Shown here piece after piece: positions 26,928-34,794 of a stretch of 64,000 bases of DNA. The position numbers were made by a program, and so were the translations under genes. The first letter of the stretch is position 1; every line of letters starts with the position of its first letter. The DNA is from CAVVXN01 sp963772585 (GTDB lineage Bacteria > Planctomycetota > PLA2 > JAEUHO01): NCBI GenBank assembly GCA_963772585.1, contig CAVYXV010000009.1, positions 310,001-374,000 of the forward strand, read 5' to 3'. The notes under the pieces were generated by a model, which made no database searches, was not told the DNA's origin, and saw only the letters and a list, made by a program, of their open reading frames with translations.

Positions 26928-27626
26928 ATGCCGATCCATTTCCACCGCGACCTCCAGACGATCCGTCGGGAGGTCCTCCGCATCGGGGGCCTCGTCGAGG
27001 ACCAGGTCGATCGGGCCCTCCTCGCCCTCCTGGAGAGGCGCACGGACCTCGTGGCCTCCGTCCTCGAGGGCGACAACCAGGTCGACATGGACGAGGTCCG
27101 GCTGGAGGAGAGCGCGCTGCGCACGCTGGCGCTCCATCAGCCGGTGGCGACCGACCTGCGATTCCTCGTGACGGTGATCAAGCTGAACAGCGATCTCGAG
27201 CGGATGAGCGACCTCGCGGTGAACGTCGCCGAGCGCGCCGCTTACCTCATCCAACGCCCACCGTTGCCGCTCGCGCTCGACTTCGAGGGCCTCGGCGTGA
27301 AGGTCCGCGAGCAGCTGCGCCTGTCCCTGGACGCGTTGGTGAACACCGACGGTCCCCTGGCGCGCAAGGTGATCCAGGGCGACGACGAGGTGGATGCGAA
27401 GACGCGCGACATCATCGAGAAGCTCGAGGACCACATGGAGGTCGAACCCACGGCCGTGCGCCGGGGCATCCACTTGATCGCCACGGCCCGGCACCTCGAG
27501 CGCATCGCGGACCTCTGCGAGCACGTCGCCGAGGACATCGTCTTCCTCGTGGACGGCGACGTGATCCGCCATCACGGCGAGGACTACGATCGCCGCGAGA
27601 AGGACCAGGCGAAGTACACGAAGTAG
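26928..27626 (+). CDS. phoU: Phosphate signalling regulator PhoU
   Basis: A 232-aa all-helical protein with two PhoU repeats. Each has the metal-binding helix: ALHQPVATDLRFLVTVIKLNSDLERMSDLAVN in the first and RGIHLIATARHLERIADLCEHVAEDIVFL in the second. PhoU damps PhoR signalling and controls the Pst transporter. ATG 26928 has GGAGG upstream. Normal length. The Pst genes it normally partners are not in this window. Confidence 0.95.
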   Translation: MPIHFHRDLQTIRREVLRIGGLVEDQVDRALLALLERRTDLVASVLEGDNQVDMDEVRLEESALRTLALHQPVATDLRFLVTVIKLNSDLERMSDLAVNVAERAAYLIQRPPLPLALDFEGLGVKVREQLRLSLDALVNTDGPLARKVIQGDDEVDAKTRDIIEKLEDHMEVEPTAVRRGIHLIATARHLERIADLCEHVAEDIVFLVDGDVIRHHGEDYDRREKDQAKYTK

Positions 27627-27669
27627 GGCGGCCTGGGCCCGTCGCTGCGGCCGGCCGGCTTCGCCGTCC

Positions 27670-28533
27670 TCATCCGAAGAGCGGGAGCGGCCTCGCGTCG
27701 TCGGTCGGTCCCCCCGCGGCGGCGACGAGGTTCACGAGGACGGTGGCGGAGGACGGCGGGCCGATGGCGCCCGGGGCCCGGGTGACGGCGCCGGCCCAGC
27801 CATCGAGGGCCTCGAAGTCCGCGTCGCCCACGAGCCCGCCGTCGGGGCCCACGTGGACGCCGAGATCCACCACGATGGCGCCCTTCCGGGCGACGGACCG
27901 GTCGATCGTCCGGGGGCGGCCGAGGTCGCTGACGAGGACGTCCGCGTCGAGGGCGTGCGGGGCGGCGCCCCTCGGCAGCCATCGAAGCGCGGCGCCCCCC
28001 CGCACCATCGCCGCGGCGAGGGCGAGGACGGCGAACCCGGCGCCGCCGAGAATCGCCACGGTGCCTCCGTCGGGCGTCCAGCCGGCCGCGTCGAGGAGGG
28101 CCTCCACGGCACCCGCGAGCGGGGGGCGGAGGCGGGACGTGCCGCGCAGGACGGCGTCGCGCGTCGCCGGGTGATCCACGCCGACGTCCTTCGCGGGCGC
28201 GAGCGCGCGGCAGAGCCGGGCGTCGTCGAGATCGCGCGGGAGCGGGCGCAGGAGGACCACGCCCGCGACGGTGGGATCCCGGCCGGCCTCCACGACGGCG
28301 GACCGGACGTCGGCGGCGCGACCGCCCGGGACGGTGCGCGTTTCGCAGGGGACGCCCCACTGCCGGGCCTCCCGCGCGAGGACCTCGCCGGAGGTGACCG
28401 CGGCGGCGTCGGCCCCCGCACGCACCAGGACGAGGCTCGTGGCCGAGGCGCGGTCGCGCAAGGAGGACAGCCGCGTCGCCGCCCGCCGCCGGAGGCGATC
28501 GGCCACCGCTCGTCCCTCGATCACCCGCGTCAT
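27670..28533 (-). CDS. FolD-like protein with a degenerate active site
   Basis: A 287-aa homologue of the methylenetetrahydrofolate dehydrogenase/cyclohydrolase FolD. The fold is recognisable from PLPRDLDD, APAKDVGVDHP, VAILGGAGFAV, ADVLVSDLGRPRTI, GAIVVDLGVHVGPDGGLVGDADFEAL and APGAIGPPSSATVLVNLVAA. By my alignment the catalytic tyrosine and lysine of the YV..K motif are replaced (ADAAAVTSGEVLAREARQWG), the KDVDG block is changed to KDVGVD, and the GRS(N)IVG NADP block is lost. It may not catalyse the usual reactions. ATG 28533. Divergent from the rhomboid gene. Confidence 0.75.
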   Translation of the reverse strand: MTRVIEGRAVADRLRRRAATRLSSLRDRASATSLVLVRAGADAAAVTSGEVLAREARQWGVPCETRTVPGGRAADVRSAVVEAGRDPTVAGVVLLRPLPRDLDDARLCRALAPAKDVGVDHPATRDAVLRGTSRLRPPLAGAVEALLDAAGWTPDGGTVAILGGAGFAVLALAAAMVRGGAALRWLPRGAAPHALDADVLVSDLGRPRTIDRSVARKGAIVVDLGVHVGPDGGLVGDADFEALDGWAGAVTRAPGAIGPPSSATVLVNLVAAAGGPTDDARPLPLFG

Positions 28534-28611
28534 GGGCAGGGAGCTACCACGATCGGACGCGGGCCACAAGGGGGAAGGAACGGGCGAGGCGCCGCCTCCG
28601 GGGACGCGTGG

Positions 28612-28617
28612 TAGCGT
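28612..28617 (+). promoter_or_regulatory. -10-like element of the rhomboid gene (leaderless type)
   Basis: TAGCGT preceded by G, ending 6 nt before ATG 28624. No ribosome-binding site fits between it and the start. Confidence 0.42.
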
Positions 28618-28623
28618 GCGCGA

Positions 28624-29490
28624 ATGGGTCTGTACGACCGCGACTACGCCCGCGACAGGCAGCCTGCCTTCGGCGGCTCCGGCACGCTGTCCATGACGAC
28701 CCGCCTGATCGTGGCCAACGTCGTGATCTGGTTCGTCTTCGCGGGGGCGCTCCGCTACGGAGGAACGTACGGGTCCTTCTTCGGGTTCCTCTCCGAGACC
28801 TTCCTGCTCCACACGGACCAGGTCTTCGGGCACTTCAAGATCTGGCAGCCGTTCACCGCCATCTGGTTCCACGACCCGAACGGCCTCGGCCACATCTTCT
28901 TCAACATGCTGTTCCTGTTCTTCTTCGGGCGCGTGGCCGAGGGGATGCTCGGCCCCCGGGGGCTGCTCCGCCTCTTCATCGCGGGCGGGTTGGCCTCGAC
29001 GCTGGTGATGATCCCCCTCGCGGCCCTGTTGGGGCACCCCATCGTCGGACTCGGCGCGTCGGGCGCGATCTACGCCATCGGCGTCTACGCCGCCCTCAAG
29101 GTCCCGCACCTCCCGGTGCTCCTGCTCTTCGTGCCGATGCCCCTGTGGGTCATGGTCGGCGTGTTCATGGTCGGGCGGGAGGTCGCGAACCTCGTCCTCG
29201 TGGGCTCCGGCGTCGGGACCAGCGTGGGGCACCTGTCGGGCGCGGTCGCGGGCTGGGCCTACCACCGGGTCCGTCTCGGGCGGGCGCCCGGAAAGGGGAG
29301 CGACCTCTTCGCGGCCATGCGCCGGCGCGTCGCGAAGGCGGCGGAGGAGCGCCGAGCCGAGGTCGAGGAGCACGACCGGGCGCGCGTCGATCGCCTGCTG
29401 GAGAAGATCCACGCCGAGGGGATGCACGCGCTCACGGAGGAGGAGAAGGACTTCCTCGAGCGCGCCTCCGCCCGGATGCGGCGCTCCTGA
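28624..29490 (+). CDS. Rhomboid-family intramembrane serine protease
   Basis: A 288-aa six-helix membrane protein that cuts other membrane proteins. The catalytic dyad is visible as S146 in GLGASGAIYA and H203 in GHLSGAVAGW; HIFFNMLFLFFFG supplies the conserved L2/TM2 block. The last ~70 residues are a charged helical tail (AEERRAEVEEHDRARVD) ending in LLEKIHAEGMHALTEEEKDFLE, a short motif seen in rhomboids of Planctomycetota. The tail probably lies in the cytosol and binds partners. Leaderless start. Confidence 0.9.
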   Translation: MGLYDRDYARDRQPAFGGSGTLSMTTRLIVANVVIWFVFAGALRYGGTYGSFFGFLSETFLLHTDQVFGHFKIWQPFTAIWFHDPNGLGHIFFNMLFLFFFGRVAEGMLGPRGLLRLFIAGGLASTLVMIPLAALLGHPIVGLGASGAIYAIGVYAALKVPHLPVLLLFVPMPLWVMVGVFMVGREVANLVLVGSGVGTSVGHLSGAVAGWAYHRVRLGRAPGKGSDLFAAMRRRVAKAAEERRAEVEEHDRARVDRLLEKIHAEGMHALTEEEKDFLERASARMRRS

Positions 29491-29543
29491 GGACCCGCGT
29501 GCGTGACGGGGCGAGGGCGCCCTGCGAGCCGCCGCAGGGGTCG

Positions 29544-29966
29544 CTACGCGGGTTCGCCGGGGCCTTCCGGCTGGAGGCCGCTCACGCGAATCGCCTTCGT
29601 CGCGGCCAGCTGGCCGTTCGCGAGGAGCTGGAACTCGTAGAGACCGGGGCGGGGGAGGCCGATGCCCTTGAGCTGCGCGGAGAGCTCCGTCGTCTGGCGG
29701 GGGTCCGCGATCGTGATGGCGGGCGGCTCGCCGCTGCCGAGCACCCGTCCGGACTCGATGTCGATGATCCGGATCTGGAAGGTGTAGCGACCCCGCGCGT
29801 CGGTGAGGTTCGCGTAGATCCAGAGCTCGGGATGCACGGTCGGGAAGCGCGCGGCCTTGATCTCGTGGAAGAGACCCACCAGCGTCTTCTTTCCCGACTG
29901 CGCATCCTGGATGACCAGGTCGCACACGAGGAAGGCCTTCACGACGGGGGGCGGGGAGACGGCCAC
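29544..29966 (-). CDS. DUF6941-like protein (140 aa)
   Basis: The start KAFLVCDLVIQDAQSGKKTLVGLFHEI and the core FQIRIIDIESGRVLG ... GLYEFQLLANGQL resemble the DUF6941 family of small all-beta proteins, of unknown function. GTG 29966 is chosen because a TACGCT hexamer preceded by G ends 6 nt upstream, matching the leaderless pattern; GTG 29942 is the alternative and would start at the conserved block. One free cysteine. It stands alone between the rhomboid and esterase genes. Confidence 0.7.
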   Translation of the reverse strand: MAVSPPPVVKAFLVCDLVIQDAQSGKKTLVGLFHEIKAARFPTVHPELWIYANLTDARGRYTFQIRIIDIESGRVLGSGEPPAITIADPRQTTELSAQLKGIGLPRPGLYEFQLLANGQLAATKAIRVSGLQPEGPGEPA

Positions 29967-29972
29967 CCGCAG

Positions 29973-29978
29973 AGCGTA
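29973..29978 (-). promoter_or_regulatory. -10-like element of the DUF6941-like gene (leaderless type)
   Basis: TACGCT on the minus strand, preceded by G and ending 6 nt before GTG 29966. Confidence 0.38.
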
Positions 29979-30086
29979 CCGGCGGGGGGGCCCCAGGCTC
30001 GGAAGGGGCGTGACGCTGGCGGGGTTTCGGCCGACGATGGGGCCCATCGCCCGCGCGCGATGCCACCCCTCCTTGGAGACCTCCCC

Positions 30087-31734
30087 ATGCGCCACGCTTC
30101 CGGCGTGCTCCTGCTCCTCCTCCTGCTCGGCATCCTCGGCGTCCCGGGTCGGGCCGCGGACGAGGAGGCGACGCCGCTCGAGAGCGCGGTGGGGCGGCTG
30201 TGGTCCGCGATCGGCGACGCCGAGGCGGAGGCGGCGATCGCCGAGATCCTCGCGCTTGCGCCGGCGCCGGACGACCTGCTGGAGGCCCTGGGCGATCCCC
30301 GTCCGCAATCGGCGGCGCCCGCGGAGTCGGGCTGGAGCATCCGGCGGCATGTCTGGCGCGACGGCGTCGAGCGGGCCTACCACCTCTACGTCCCCGAGAG
30401 CTACGCCCGCAGCGCGGGGACACCCGGCGGCGACGAGCCCGCGCCCCTCCTCTTCCACCTCCACGGCGGGCGTCTCCCGGCCCGAGCCCATCGCGACCGA
30501 CGACGAGGGGTTCCTCCAGTACCGGGACTGGTGGAAGGACGTGGCCGAGGCCCGGCGGATGTTCGTGGTCTTCCCCCTGGGGGAGGCCGCCGCGCCGTGG
30601 TGGACCGAGGGCGCCGCCGCCGCGCTGGAGGCCATCGCCCGGGATCTCCGGCGCCGCTACGCGATCGACGAGAACCGCGTGTTCGTCACCGGCTTCTCCG
30701 ACGGCGGCTCCGGCTCGTGGTACCTGGCGATGAGCCACCCCACGGTCTGGGCGGGGTTCATCCCCCTCAACGGGCATCCGGCCGTGGCCTCGGCGGCCAG
30801 CGGACGGCAGCTCTACCCCGTGAACGTCGGCCTCCGCCCCCTCTACGTCGTGAACACGCAGGACGACCCCCTGTATCCGACGGTCTCCGTCCTGCCCTTC
30901 ATCGAGCGCATGATGCGGTCGGGGGCGCAGATCCGCTTCACGAGCTACCCGGGCATCGGACACACGCCCGCCTACCGCGACGAGCAGGACCGCCTGATCG
31001 GCGACTGGATCGACGCCACGGAGCGCGATCCCCTGCCCGCCGACGTGGACTTCGAGACCGCCGACCTGGACGCCGCGCGCGCCGTCTGGGTGACGATCCT
31101 CGCGCTGGGCCCGGGCGCGGACGACGCGGATCTTCCCGACGTGAACGTGATGAGCACCCCCGGGCGCGTGCTCGTCGGCATCACGATCGACCCGGCGTTC
31201 GAGGGCGAGGGCGTGCGGGTGGAGGAGGTGCGCGACGGGTCGCTCGCCCAGACCCTGGGCCTGTTGCCCGGGGACGTGATCGTGGGGGCGGAGGGCCGAC
31301 CCGTGGCGAGCCTCGGCGACCTGCGCGCCGTCCTGCAGGAGAAGGACTGGGGCGACGCGATGCAACTCGCGTGGACGCGAGGCGACGAAAGGCACGAGGC
31401 GGACGGCATGTTCCCCCCCTTCACGCCCGAGCCGACCTTCCTCCGGGACCGTGCTTCCGGACGAATCGAGGTCCGAACGGAGGGAAACCGCGTCGACGTC
31501 CGCACGCGGGGCGTCCGGCGCTACGCCCTCGACCTCTCCCCGGACCTCTTCGACCTGGACCAGCCCGTGACCGTCACGACGAACGGAACGACCTCGTTCG
31601 AAGGCGTGCCGAAGACCGACCTCGCCCACCTCCTCCACGCCTTCGCCCGCGACCGCGACCCCTCGATGCTCTTCCCCGCCCGCATCGAAATCGAGATCCC
31701 TGCGCCCGAGCCCCCCGGGGACGGCCCCAAGTAG
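30087..31734 (+). CDS. Secreted esterase-like alpha/beta hydrolase with PDZ domain, frameshifted
   Basis: Reads as a ~548-aa protein if one G is removed near 30468-30470. Before the shift: signal peptide (MRHASGVLLLLLLLGILGV) and hydrolase N-terminus ending HLHGG. After it: VSRPEPIATDDEG, the nucleophile elbow-like GFSDGGSGSWYLAM, and an acid/His region with IGHTPAYRDEQD. Then a PDZ domain (GVRVEEVRDGSLAQTLGLLPGDVIVGAEGRPV, about residues 385-430) and a beta-rich end. It resembles PHB-depolymerase/feruloyl-esterase type enzymes. ATG 30087 has GGAG upstream. Nothing else is broken, so the shift is either recent or a sequence error. Confidence 0.75.
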
Positions 31735-31839
31735 CCCGCGGCGATCGACCCCCAGCACGCCGGACCCCGCAGGGGGGAGTCGCGCGCCATGGCCGGAGGG
31801 TCTTCGGCAACGGCCTCACCGCGTCGGTCACCCTCGCGA

Positions 31840-32808
31840 TCAATGGAAGACGACAGATACCATCGCCTGTTGGCGCCTCTGGCGGCGGGCCGCGCGTTCG
31901 GCACCGAGGAGGAGCGCGGTCGCGGCCACGACCCTCACGGCCAGGGGAATCACGCCGATGGGCGGCAACGCGTCCACCCGCAAGACCCCGGCGGTGGCCC
32001 GTTCCGAACCGCCCGCGATCAGGTCGTGTGTGAAGCGGGCGGCGTCCGGCACGGTACGGAGCAGGAGGACCAGGGCGACGAAGCGGCTCGCGAGCCAGAG
32101 GGGAGGTCGGAGTCTTTGGCGGTCCGAGATCGCGGGGACCACCAGGAGGACAGCCGCCGCGGCCGGCACGAGGACCCATGCCGACAGCAGCGCGAACCGG
32201 TCGGAGGAGTGCTCCGCAAAGGGGAGCACGGCTCCGCGCACGATCGCCTCGGCGCCGAGGAACGCACCCAGACCGAATCGCGCCGCGCCCTCGAGCGCTC
32301 CGCGGGTGATCGGCCTCGGTTCCTCCCTTGGCGGCGGTTCGGGCAAGCCACGGATCCGGCGCAGGATGCGACGGGGCCCCAGGCCGCCGACGAGCGCCAG
32401 GAGCAGGAATCCTGCTCCCTCGAGCGCCACCACCGAGGTGGGCGAGGATTGCTGGAGCGCTGCTCCCAGGAGCATCCGCAGTCCGGACAGGAGGGCGATC
32501 GCCGCCACCGCGGCCCACGCGAACGTCTCGACGTTCTCGGCGTGCACCCGGCTTCGACCGGTAGGGCCGTCCCACCGACCGCGGCGCCTCAGCCACCGGG
32601 CGACCCGGAAGGCCTGCCGCCAGAGGAGCAAGCCAAGCGCGCCCTGGATCAGCGCCGCGCCGATCCACAGCCAGATGCCGGAGTCGGGGGACCCCCCGGC
32701 GGTCTCGAACGCCATCCACGCGGTCCACACGAGACCCCGCAGGCCCTCGACGAGGAGCAGGACCGCGACGAGACGAAGCCCCGTCGCGAGGAGGCCGCGA
32801 CCGGTCAC
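31840..32808 (-). CDS. Multi-pass membrane protein of unknown function (322 aa)
   Basis: At least seven hydrophobic segments, for example LRLVAVLLLVEGLRGLVWTAW, IWLWIGAALIQGALGLLLW, TFAWAAVAAIALLSGLRMLLG, VLVPAAAAVLLVVPAI and FVALVLLLRTV. Short arginine-rich loops separate them. Starts at GTG 32808, overlapping the stop of the next gene upstream as GTGA, so the pair is translationally coupled. I do not recognise a family and see no catalytic motif. Confidence 0.68.
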   Translation of the reverse strand: MTGRGLLATGLRLVAVLLLVEGLRGLVWTAWMAFETAGGSPDSGIWLWIGAALIQGALGLLLWRQAFRVARWLRRRGRWDGPTGRSRVHAENVETFAWAAVAAIALLSGLRMLLGAALQQSSPTSVVALEGAGFLLLALVGGLGPRRILRRIRGLPEPPPREEPRPITRGALEGAARFGLGAFLGAEAIVRGAVLPFAEHSSDRFALLSAWVLVPAAAAVLLVVPAISDRQRLRPPLWLASRFVALVLLLRTVPDAARFTHDLIAGGSERATAGVLRVDALPPIGVIPLAVRVVAATALLLGAERAARRQRRQQAMVSVVFH

Positions 32809-33284
32809 GCGGCACCCCTCCCCGTCGCCCGTCGCACGCGCATCCGCCTCCATAGCGACGGTGCGACGGCCAGAAGGAGACCGAGCAACGCCTGCGCCGC
32901 GGCGGGAACGGCCGGGTCGGGGTGGAGGACGGCGAGGGTCCATCCAAGCGTGGAGGACAAGGGCACCAGCAGCCAGGCGGCCCACTCCGAGCTCGCCTGG
33001 ACGAAGACGAGGATCCCCGCCACCACGAACGCGGCGGCGACCCACGGTCCGCGGCTGCCGTTCTCGGACGGCACGAGCACGCGGGCGAGGGCGGGCGCCC
33101 ACAGGACCACGATGACGCTCTGCGCGGTGGCGAGCGCGACGGCGGTCAGCGTGTGCAAGCGGATCGCGCCGCCGCTCCAGCCGGGAGGCAGCCCCGCCAC
33201 CCACGCCACCGAAAACGCGGACCGGGCGATCCACAAGAACGCGACGCAGACGAGCGTCGCGGTGGCGACACGGCGGGGAAGCAT
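32805..33284 (-). CDS. Four-helix membrane protein of unknown function (159 aa)
   Basis: Four hydrophobic segments (LVCVAFLWIARSAFSVAW, ALATAQSVIVVLWAPALAR, WVAAAFVVAGILVFVQ, AAAQALLGLLLAVAPSLW) and short basic ends. ATG 33284 is chosen because a TAGAGT hexamer preceded by G ends 7 nt upstream. Forms an operon with the larger membrane protein at 31840, whose start overlaps its stop. The two resemble each other in organisation (paired helices, RW-rich ends), but I cannot show homology. Confidence 0.65.
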   Translation of the reverse strand: MLPRRVATATLVCVAFLWIARSAFSVAWVAGLPPGWSGGAIRLHTLTAVALATAQSVIVVLWAPALARVLVPSENGSRGPWVAAAFVVAGILVFVQASSEWAAWLLVPLSSTLGWTLAVLHPDPAVPAAAQALLGLLLAVAPSLWRRMRVRRATGRGAA

Positions 33285-33291
33285 GCAGGGG

Positions 33292-33297
33292 ACTCTA
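33292..33297 (-). promoter_or_regulatory. -10-like element of the two-gene membrane operon (leaderless type)
   Basis: TAGAGT on the minus strand, preceded by G and ending 7 nt before ATG 33284. Confidence 0.4.
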
Positions 33298-33375
33298 CCG
33301 AGAGGCGCACGGCATTCCCGAGGGCGAAATCCCACGGCCGGCGGAGACCCACGTTCCGCTCGGAGCGCGCGGGCG

Positions 33376-33381
33376 TACACT
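33376..33381 (+). promoter_or_regulatory. -10-like element of the gene at 33389 (leaderless type)
   Basis: TACACT preceded by G, ending 7 nt before GTG 33389. The hexamer is the same as the one before the VWA operon. Confidence 0.38.
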
Positions 33382-33388
33382 CGTGGTC

Positions 33389-33721
33389 GTGACGGACCTG
33401 GAACGAAGGCGGCGCCGCGGGCGGCCCTGGGTCGCGGGCGTGGTCGTCGTTCTCGTCGTCGTCGTCGTGTGGCTCTTGGCCGTCGTCGTCCTGCCGAGGA
33501 GCCGCGGCGAGGTCACCGGCTACGGCCTGATCGTCATGGTTGCGTTCATCGTCGCGTTCCTCGTCCTGGAGCGCCGCGACGTGCAGCGCTCCGACCGCGA
33601 ACGCACCCAGCGAAGGCGCAGCCGCCGTCGCCAGGCGCCCCACCCCATGCGCACGGACCCGGAGGCCCCCTCGCCGCGTCGCGGACGGACGAAATCCGGC
33701 GTGGACGAGGTCTTCGAGTAG
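33389..33721 (+). CDS. Small two-helix membrane protein (110 aa)
   Basis: Basic N-terminus (LERRRRRGRPW), two helices (VAGVVVVLVVVVVWLLAVVVL and GYGLIVMVAFIVAFLVL), then a long arginine-rich tail (RSDRERTQRRRSRRRQAPH) likely in the cytosol. GTG 33389 fits the leaderless spacing better than GTG 33383. Valine-rich codons (GTC GTC) form a low-complexity run, so a spurious frame is possible. Divergent from the membrane operon. Confidence 0.5.
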   Translation: MTDLERRRRRGRPWVAGVVVVLVVVVVWLLAVVVLPRSRGEVTGYGLIVMVAFIVAFLVLERRDVQRSDRERTQRRRSRRRQAPHPMRTDPEAPSPRRGRTKSGVDEVFE

Positions 33722-33793
33722 CCACCGCCCACGCCCCGTCCACTCGTCGTCGCGGGGACGTGTGCGGTCGGACGTCCGCCGATACGGCACGAA

Positions 33794-33870
33794 ACCTCCG
33801 GAAACGGAGGTTCGAGTCCGGCGGTGGCGCGACCGTGGGCGGTCGGCTCGGCCCCTGGCGGGGATCGTCG
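33794..33870. repeat. Degenerate half-unit at the edge of the tRNA-Val repeat array
   Basis: The stretch after 33806 resembles the second half of the 142-bp unit (GAGGTTCGA.TCCGG...GGCGGTG), with many changes. It opens with a perfect 7-bp hairpin, 33794-33800 with 33805-33811, capped by GAAA. The preceding bases 33722-33793 hold nothing I recognise. Confidence 0.55.
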
Positions 33871-34296
33871 GATGGTGGGCGCATGAGGATTCGAACTACG
33901 CGCCGGCGCGTGAGCGCCGGGGCCAGGAAGCACGGACCGCTTTGGTCTGAGGTTCGAATCCGGGGGCGGTGCGTGCTTCGACGGGCGGCGGGACCCGTGG
34001 CGGGGGTCTCTGGATGGTGGGCGCATGAGGATTCGAACCACGCGCCGGCGCGCGAGCGCCGGGGCCAGGAAGCACGGACCGCTTTGGTCTGAGGTTCGAA
34101 TCCGGGGGCGGTGCGTGCTTCGACGGGCGGCGGGACCCGTGGCGGGGGTCTCTGGATGGTGGGCGCATGAGGATTCGAACCACGCGCCGGCGCGCGAGCG
34201 CCGGGGCCAGGAAGCACGGACCGCTTTGGTCTGAGGTTCGAATCCGGGGGCGGTGCGTGCTTCGACGGGCGGCGGGACCCGTGGCGGGGGTCTCTG
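33871..34296. repeat. Three tandem 142-bp units derived from a tRNA-Val end
   Basis: Units at 33871-34012, 34013-34154 and 34155-34296. The second and third are identical; the first differs at two positions. A fourth start at 34297 runs into the real tRNA-Val. Each unit begins with the tRNA 3' end including CCA (minus strand, TTCGAATCCTCATGCGCCCA). Each also carries an inverted 18-nt copy of the tRNA-Val variable loop and T-arm on the plus strand. Both copies meet at a palindromic TTCGAA. No unit has the 5' half of a tRNA, so none can fold as a cloverleaf. The period is not a multiple of three and has no coding reading. Confidence 0.9.
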
Positions 34297-34298
34297 GA

Positions 34299-34375
34299 TG
34301 GTGGGCGCATGAGGATTCGAACCTCAGACCTCGTGCGTGTGAAGCACGCGCTCTAACCAACTGAGCTATGCGCCC
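34299..34375 (-). tRNA. tRNA-Val(CAC)
   Basis: A complete cloverleaf on the minus strand: acceptor GGGCGCA from 34375, D-arm GCTCAGTTGGTTAGAGC, anticodon loop TTCACAC with CAC, T-arm GAGGTTCGAATCCTC and an encoded CCA at 34299-34301. Its 3' end is the seed of the repeat array directly downstream. Confidence 0.95.
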
Positions 34376-34387
34376 TCGGGGGCCGGG

Positions 34388-34416
34388 AGCCTAGCACCGG
34401 GGATGCCCCCCCTCAA
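34388..34416 (-). promoter_or_regulatory. Sigma70-type promoter of tRNA-Val
   Basis: On the minus strand TTGAGG (34411-34416), a 17-nt spacer and TAGGCT (34388-34393), 12 nt before the tRNA 5' end. Same -10 and spacing as the tRNA-Ile promoter. Confidence 0.55.
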
Positions 34417-34521
34417 GCCGCGGTGGCCGAGGTACGGACGGGCCTCCCCGTGCCCGGGGACCGCTTGCTGGTCCTCGCTTGGGGGGCCGGATAGGCTGGA
34501 CGCACCCGGGTGGAGACGGAC

Positions 34522-34728
34522 ATGGATGCCCGACTCGAAGACGAACTCCACGAACTGACGCGGATCGCCGTGCGGGTCATGGAGGAGGACCGTCCGCCGA
34601 CCGACGAGGAGCGGGCGCGGTTCCGGGAACTTCGCGACCATCTCGAGGAGCAGCCGTCTTCGTGGCGGAGCCGGTTGCGGGACGAGATCGACCGGTTCGC
34701 CGCCGCCCTGGAGGGGATGGGGATCTGA
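34522..34728 (+). CDS. Small helical protein of unknown function (68 aa)
   Basis: A short, highly charged helical protein (ARLEDELHELTRIAVRVMEE, then DEERARFRELRDHLEEQ and WRSRLRDEIDRFAAALEGM). No membrane helix or cysteine. ATG 34522 has GGAG 7 nt upstream; GTG 34510 is in frame but would overlap that site. A TAGGCT hexamer lies at 34492-34497. I do not recognise the family. Confidence 0.6.
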   Translation: MDARLEDELHELTRIAVRVMEEDRPPTDEERARFRELRDHLEEQPSSWRSRLRDEIDRFAAALEGMGI

Positions 34729-34794
34729 CGCGCGCCCGGGGGCCGGCGGAAGCCACGTTGCGAGGGCCGCTCGGGGCCACGGGAGGGACGACGC

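Noticed and set aside
28608..32033. An open frame of 1141 codons across rhomboid, DUF6941 and esterase genes
   Set aside because: Only the part from 30087 to about 30470 is a real protein (the N-terminus of the esterase). The rest is a shadow of genes in other frames.
33871..34296. Possible CRISPR array or extra tRNA-Val copies
   Set aside because: The units repeat over their whole 142 bp with no unique spacers, and each lacks the 5' half of the tRNA.
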